Made by a program: the position numbers and the translations under genes. The notes under the pieces were generated by a model. It saw only the letters and a list, made by a program, of their open reading frames with translations, did not search any database and was not told where the DNA came from. A DNA stretch of 64,000 bases from Eutrigla gurnardus (Eukaryota > Chordata > Actinopteri > Perciformes > Triglidae): assembly GCA_963514095.1 (NCBI GenBank), contig OY741266.1, positions 8,894,297-8,958,296 on the forward strand, written 5' to 3'. This document shows, piece by piece, positions 59,154 to 64,000 of the stretch (positions within the stretch are counted from its first letter, which is position 1; each line of letters starts with the position of its first letter).

Positions 59154-60384
59154 CTTGTTGGTAAATATTTAATATATTTACATACAGATATATTGAATAA
59201 AATCCTTCATTGTTCAAATCATATTTTATATTAATAATAATTATAATAATGTATTTTATTTAAAGGCACCTTTCAAAGCACTCAAGGAGACCTTTATGTC
59301 TTTAAGTAACTTGTACGGCCAGCAGGTCATCCTTTCATTTGCAGCTGATCTGCTTTTCACAAATCTGAGGCTTGTGCATAATGAGCTAAAAATGGCAGTC
59401 ATTAACAGAGAAGACATCCTCTGACAACTTTCCATTATGTAGGCCAATGCTCTCAGTATTCAGCTTTCTTCTTTTCTTGGGAGCCAGCGAGACAAAAGAA
59501 GAGAAATCTCTTTCCCACCACTTTAACTCGAGGGGGGAGCGACTCCATAAAACACTGCAGCTGCCATCAGTCAGAGCAGATATGAGGTGCAGCTCTTACA
59601 AAAATGGCCCCCTCTCTTTCTCTCAATGTCACATAAACTGTGTGATGGCCTCACTGTTAAATGGAGTGGAATTGATTTTACGCAGCGAGCAGCAAGGCGG
59701 CAGATCTGCATCCACAGACATTTGAACCCCCCCGACCCCCCAAAAAATTATTATAGTTATATAAGTTTCCCACCCACTCCCTCCATCCTCCCCAGCATCA
59801 GCAAGGGTGTTGTCATAGCAACTCCCACCCCTCCTTTCCGAAAACGTCAGAGCCAGGAGCTTGGAGGATGAAGCCGCATGCAGCTTCTGCCTCTTGTGCC
59901 TCTCAGAGAGCACATGCAACGGTCAGAGCTGCGGCGCTGGATATAATCTGATGATTGATTTGCCTCGCGCCTGCTGCACATCACATCCCGTCTGAGACCG
60001 TCTGAATCGGAAGCGTCTGCAGGTGAGCCTGATGGATTTTATTTGCTAAAGCGAGCGCTGTTTTTAGAGTGCAACACCTGCCTGTGTGTGTTTTTCAAAT
60101 TAAAAATGTATTGTAGCCTGCCTCAGTCTGATGACCGACGGTCTGATTGTGTGATGTTTTGGTTCCTGACGTCGTAATGAGGAAGACTTTCTAATGGATG
60201 ACTGAAAATCACGGAAGATGCTGCAGTCTGTCATGTGTGCCATCTCACCCTGAAGGATTACTTTTTAAAAGAAAAAACTCCTCTCTCCTTTCCTCCTTTC
60301 TCCATCATGTCTTTCCTCCTCATCCACTCTCCATCCTCTCCTCCTCCACCCTTCCCATCCCTTCCTCCCTCTCTGACAGCAGCG
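59154..60384 (+). other. 5' region of smim45
   Basis: No coding exon is recognised. A likely non-coding leader exon ends at a donor at 60023 (gcag|gtgagc). It would splice to the acceptor ctctctgacag (AG 60378-60379) five bases before the smim45 ATG. Confidence 0.4.
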
Positions 60385-60585
60385 ATGTCGTGGCTCTTCC
60401 TGGACTGGTTCGTGCCGCTCTACCTGCTGGTGTCCGTTTTGGTGCTGGCAGGCTTTGGAGCATGCCTTTACTTCCTCGAGCCCGGGCTGCAGGATGCCCA
60501 CAAGTGGAGCAACAAAACAGTCCGGCATCACCCACTGGTGGCCAGTGTGAACTGCAGAGATGACGATAGCAATGCCCTGATATGA
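60385..60585 (+). CDS. smim45: Small integral membrane protein 45-like micropeptide
   Basis: A single coding exon of 66 residues. It reads MSWLFLDWFVPLYLLVSVLV then LAGFGACLYFLEPGLQDAHKW. One hydrophobic helix (residues about 4-31) is followed by a short polar tail, so it is a single-pass membrane micropeptide. The FLDWFVPxYL and GFGAC..EPGLQ.AHKW segments match my recollection of human SMIM45 from the same syntenic region (22q13.2). An upstream in-frame Met (60307) would add 26 Pro/Ser residues, but it lies before the splice acceptor, so 60385 is preferred. Its function is unknown. Confidence 0.78.
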   Translation: MSWLFLDWFVPLYLLVSVLVLAGFGACLYFLEPGLQDAHKWSNKTVRHHPLVASVNCRDDDSNALI

Positions 60586-61335
60586 TGAGGAGAGGGTGAG
60601 GCGGAGCGGGTGGCCATCTGGACAGGGGGTGCTGCTGGGACACCGGTGGGACGGGAGCCAACACCTTAAAGATGGAGAAGGAAATGGAAAGGGGAGGAGA
60701 GATGTCCCTGTCTGATCATTCCAACGTTTCTCTGATCTCCAACACACTTTATGTGGAGATCAGGGAAAAATGCAGCAGCGTGGGGAAGCCGGATGCACAA
60801 GGAGGAGAAGACTTCATGCAGGAGGAGATGGCGAGGTGATTGGAGGACATGTTGCCCTTTTAGAAATGTGATTTAAACCGGGATGTAAATTTCACCCCAT
60901 CTTATACTTGTGCCAACTTTTACATACGTTTTGTAATCTGACAATCACTTTACATGAATCATGAAGTTTACTTATATTGTGCATTTTATTAGTGAAGGGA
61001 ATGACATAAGTGCAATAGATCTGTTGCCAGTGGGGAGGGTTTTAATCCTCGGCACGACGGCAGCTGCAGAGAAGTGGGTTGTTAAAGCCAATATGCCCGA
61101 ATGGTGTTAGTAGCGACTTCATCAAAATAATATGTGCCAAATAAATGCAATGCCATTTATTCAAGGTGGCAAGATTATCCTGGATGGGCCATGATTACAG
61201 AAAACTAGTGTTTGGTAAAGTGTATACTGTGTTTGTTTTTCATTGTTTTTACTTGACAGCATGATGAGGAAACTGGGCGTGTAACAACCCTCTTTTAATG
61301 ATCATATGCTTCCTTCGTTGATACAAAATAAAACT
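60586..61335 (+). other. smim45 3' UTR with polyadenylation signal
   Basis: Non-coding sequence following the stop. AATAAA is at 61327-61332. Confidence 0.55.
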
Positions 61336-61404
61336 GTTTAATCCTCGATTCTTTGGATTTACTCTGCGTGTTATTAAGAAGTTGATCATAGAGTAAAATA
61401 ACAT

Positions 61405-61590
61405 TTAAGATTGTGGTGGAAAGTAACCAAGTATATTTACTTAAGTATTCACTGTCAATACAATTTGAAGATACTTGCACTGTACTATTTGTATTCTATA
61501 CTTTATATTTCTACTCCACTATATTCATCTTACAGCTGTATACTTTTTCAATAAGGAATTTAGAGAAAAATAAATCTCATTGACTCCTCA
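61405..61590. repeat. Dispersed fish repeat (GTGGTGGAAAGTAAC type)
   Basis: Contains 'gtggtggaaagtaaccaagtatatttacttaagta' and 'ttctactccactatattcatc', a very common teleost non-autonomous element. Related words recur at 62095-62165. Confidence 0.6.
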
Positions 61591-61739
61591 TCAAAACAAT
61601 AGTTTTTTTTCTTCTCATTAATCATCTCACACAAACTATAATGTAGATAAACTACATAGTGCCACAGTAAAATACTGTTAACAAACAGATGCAACAATCT
61701 AATGTTGCATTTAATAAGCATTACTATTAACCCTTTTAA

Positions 61740-62019
61740 GTACACTTTGCTGATGAAGTGAACAGTGAGAGTACTGATCTGCACTGCGACCAGACACAAC
61801 TACAATAAGACCACATCCAGACTTCACGGACGTCGTCCCAGGAACCAAAACAGCAGAGAGACCAGAGTGGGAGTGAAACAGTGCAGCTTCAGTGTGGAGG
61901 AATGGCGAGAATGGCACTTCTGTGCCCACTGCTTCCTGCTGCCCAGTTCCCCATCTGGAGCTCTTATTGACTTATTTACTCACTCAATGTGGCAACAGAG
62001 ACGTCGCTTCAGACGGCAG
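61740..62019 (+). other. Candidate non-coding leader exon of the 3'-most gene
   Basis: GC-richer segment ending at a donor (cggcag|gttagt, 62020). It contains a short upstream ORF but no frame that continues into the next exon. It may be the 5' UTR of the gene starting at 62649. Confidence 0.35.
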
Positions 62020-62648
62020 GTTAGTGTCTGTTTTTCTCAATTACTGTGACTTCAACAAGAGATCGTTGTGCAGAAGTTGGTACATTTGAGCGATGTACTT
62101 TTTTTCAGATACTAATACTTTACTTGACATTTTACGTGACTTTATACTCTACATTTCAGATGCATTAATTGTCCTATTTTACTCCAATTTGGAGCTATGG
62201 CTGCTTGCTACGTTGCAGATTTTAATTTGATATACATAATATGTGAAGAACTAGAATATGAATATGATGCATTGTTATGGTTTAAACTAATCAACAGTAT
62301 AAAGTAGTGGCTTCACCTCAATCAACAGCAGTCAAATGACCCCTATGCATTAAGGCATGAGTAAAATGATCTAATAATATAACATTTTGTAATACAACCC
62401 TTTCAGGGGCCATAATGCAGATATGTCTGTGCTTTAACTCAAGTAAGATTTTTCCTGTTATGGAGAACTTTTTTACATACATAAAGGATCTAAATACTTC
62501 CTCCATTGTCAGATTGTAACATGGGGACATTTTTAGATGTATAAATGTTTGGAATGTATCCAACAAGTCTTGAATTTCCTTAATTTCTCCACTCCCATGA
62601 ATTGAATCAGTCTTTCATTTAATCTCTTTCCGCACAGCTTACAGCAGA

Positions 62649-64000
62649 ATGAGTGACCGTCTGGCACGTTTTATCCCTCAAGTGTCTGCATCCTCCAGAC
62701 AAACGAAGGAGCCTCCATCAGTGTGTTTGTCTCTGTCTTCTCCCGTCATCAAAAAGAAAGCCATCAAAATCCCTTCATTTGATGAGAAGGGACTCGTCTT
62801 TGAGAAACACAACACAAAACCAAACACTGATCGGTAAATTATCTAAATCTGTCTAGTCTCAGTTTGTTTGTTGTGTTTAATATCGTCATTATTGTCCTGA
62901 AGTCATTTTGTAATTTACAGTGTTTTCTTCCCTCTTGTGGCTGCAGATCTTTTGTCCCAATTTGGTCCTCCAAGACATCAGGTCAGCCCTCCTGGAGTAA
63001 ATCAAGTGAGCGTTCTCAGAGAAACTATGGAGAAAGAGCTTCAACCCTCCCAAGAACAAAGCCCAAAACCTACAGCTCTCCAACTCTCTCTGCAAAGCCC
63101 AGAATCTCTATTTTTCCTGCTCCAGAGCCACATTCTTCTCCCACTCTCAAACCGAAGCCAAGGGATTCTCTCTGTCTCCCCGCCTCACAGTCCAGAGACT
63201 CCTCTCCGTTACTGCACCAGCCGAAGCCAAGTGTATCTCCAACGCTGACCGTCCCAGCACCCAGACTTAGTCCGTCTCCAACCTCCCTGTGCCAAGGGAT
63301 GGCTTTGGATGGCCAAGGGGGCAAGCAGCCATCTCCTGTCGCAAAAGAAAGACGCGCTAGATCGATAACCATATCGAACACGAAAGTTGAGCCGGAGTCC
63401 GTCAAACAGAAGTCTTCATATGAGGCGAAGCATGACATTCTTGATCAAGAAGCTTTACTGGACTTTACTAGTCCTGCATTGAGCAGAGCTGCTCCCATCC
63501 CTCAACATCCGACTTACCCTGAGTGCCAGAGACAAGCAGCCCCGTCTCAGAACTCCTGCTTATTACAAGGCAAAATGGGTTTTAGTGAGAAAGGAAATAT
63601 TGCTAAAGATAAACCGAAGCCTTCGCCGACAGAAATAGACTTTACTTCAATCCCTAAACCAAAGTCAAACATCAAAAAGCAACAGGAATTTCTGCCAAGT
63701 GTAGCGACAGGTACACAAACAACTCTCTCAGAGTCTGAAGGGATTAAGTTTGCTCATGTTGTTCGCAGAGAGGCTCAGTCAGCGTTTGATGTCCTTGCTA
63801 GGCAGTCAAGCCTTCAGAGGAAGCGTATAGACTACCCTCAGGGGAGGAATTACACCCCCAGTGATCAACCATATGAACTAATGTATTCTGAGAGGAGAGC
63901 AGCATCACCAACGACTCCCAAAATGTCATTTTCCACTGAGCTGTTCTTGAACCAGTCACCCAATATTGAAACCAGGAGAAGAAGATTTGACGACAATGTC
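62649..64000 (+). CDS. Unrecognised large disordered protein, partial (5' exons)
   Basis: Exon 1 coding 62649-62833 (acceptor at 62637, donor gtaaat at 62834) and exon 2 from 62947, open to the window end: about 412 codons, incomplete. It begins MSDRLARFIPQVSASSR. The protein is rich in Ser, Pro and Lys with repeated KPKP-type motifs, and no folded domain is visible. Two denser segments may be conserved: IKIPSFDEKGLVFEKHN and EAQSAFDVLARQSSLQRKR. The latter is followed by FSTELFLNQSPNIETRRRRF near the window edge. The style resembles actin-associated synaptopodin-like scaffolds, but I do not recognise the gene and assign no function. Confidence 0.7.

Noticed and set aside
1..64000. CRISPR arrays, operons, bacterial promoters or phage modules
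   Set aside because: The window is intron-containing vertebrate DNA; the repeats seen are microsatellites, minisatellites and transposons.

Overview
The window is vertebrate nuclear DNA, almost certainly from a ray-finned (teleost, probably percomorph) fish. The evidence is fish-type proteins (a 147-residue myoglobin), short GT-AG introns, many CA/TG and TA microsatellites, and interspersed repeats typical of teleosts: tRNA-derived SINE, Tc1-like ends, an L1-like LINE and a chromodomain Ty3/gypsy element. The gene set (triobp, smdt1, cenpm, mb, serhl, smim45) corresponds to genes on human chromosome 22q12-q13; luc7l lies between them here. All exon boundaries were read by eye from splice signals and reading phase; no alignment was run.

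Layout. (1) 1.6-11.3 kb, + strand: triobp, an actin-binding scaffold with PH domain and C-terminal coiled coil; its 5' end is unresolved. (2) 11.9-13.7 kb, - strand: smdt1 (EMRE, mitochondrial calcium uniporter regulator), convergent with triobp. An 809-bp transposon with perfect 18-bp terminal inverted repeats lies 31 bp upstream of its ATG. (3) 16.3-22.0 kb, +: luc7l (U1 snRNP-associated splicing factor). (4) 22.9-26.6 kb, +: cenpm (centromere protein M). (5) 29.8-29.05 kb, -: mb (myoglobin). (6) 31.3-57.5 kb, +: three tandem, apparently intact copies of a serine hydrolase-like alpha/beta-hydrolase gene (serhl A, B, C). Between A and B sits a nested mobile-element block: a young 5.27-kb chromodomain Ty3/gypsy retrotransposon (two 456-bp LTRs differing at two sites, 5-bp target duplication) inserted into an L1-like LINE fragment. 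(7) 57.5-59.2 kb: a decayed Tc1-like end and an odd C-rich element bounded by inverted repeats. (8) 60.4-60.6 kb, +: smim45, a one-exon micropeptide. (9) 62.65 kb to the window end, +: the first coding exons of a large, disordered Ser/Pro/Lys-rich protein I do not recognise.

The genes are independent transcription units rather than a pathway. The most notable biology is in the serhl array and the transposons. Exon 2 of the three serhl copies is nearly identical while exon 3 is strongly diverged, which suggests local gene conversion. The three copies also appear to have different N-termini. The gypsy element carries a 10-nt match between its LTR and its primer-binding site that predicts self-primed reverse transcription, as in the Tf1/sushi group.
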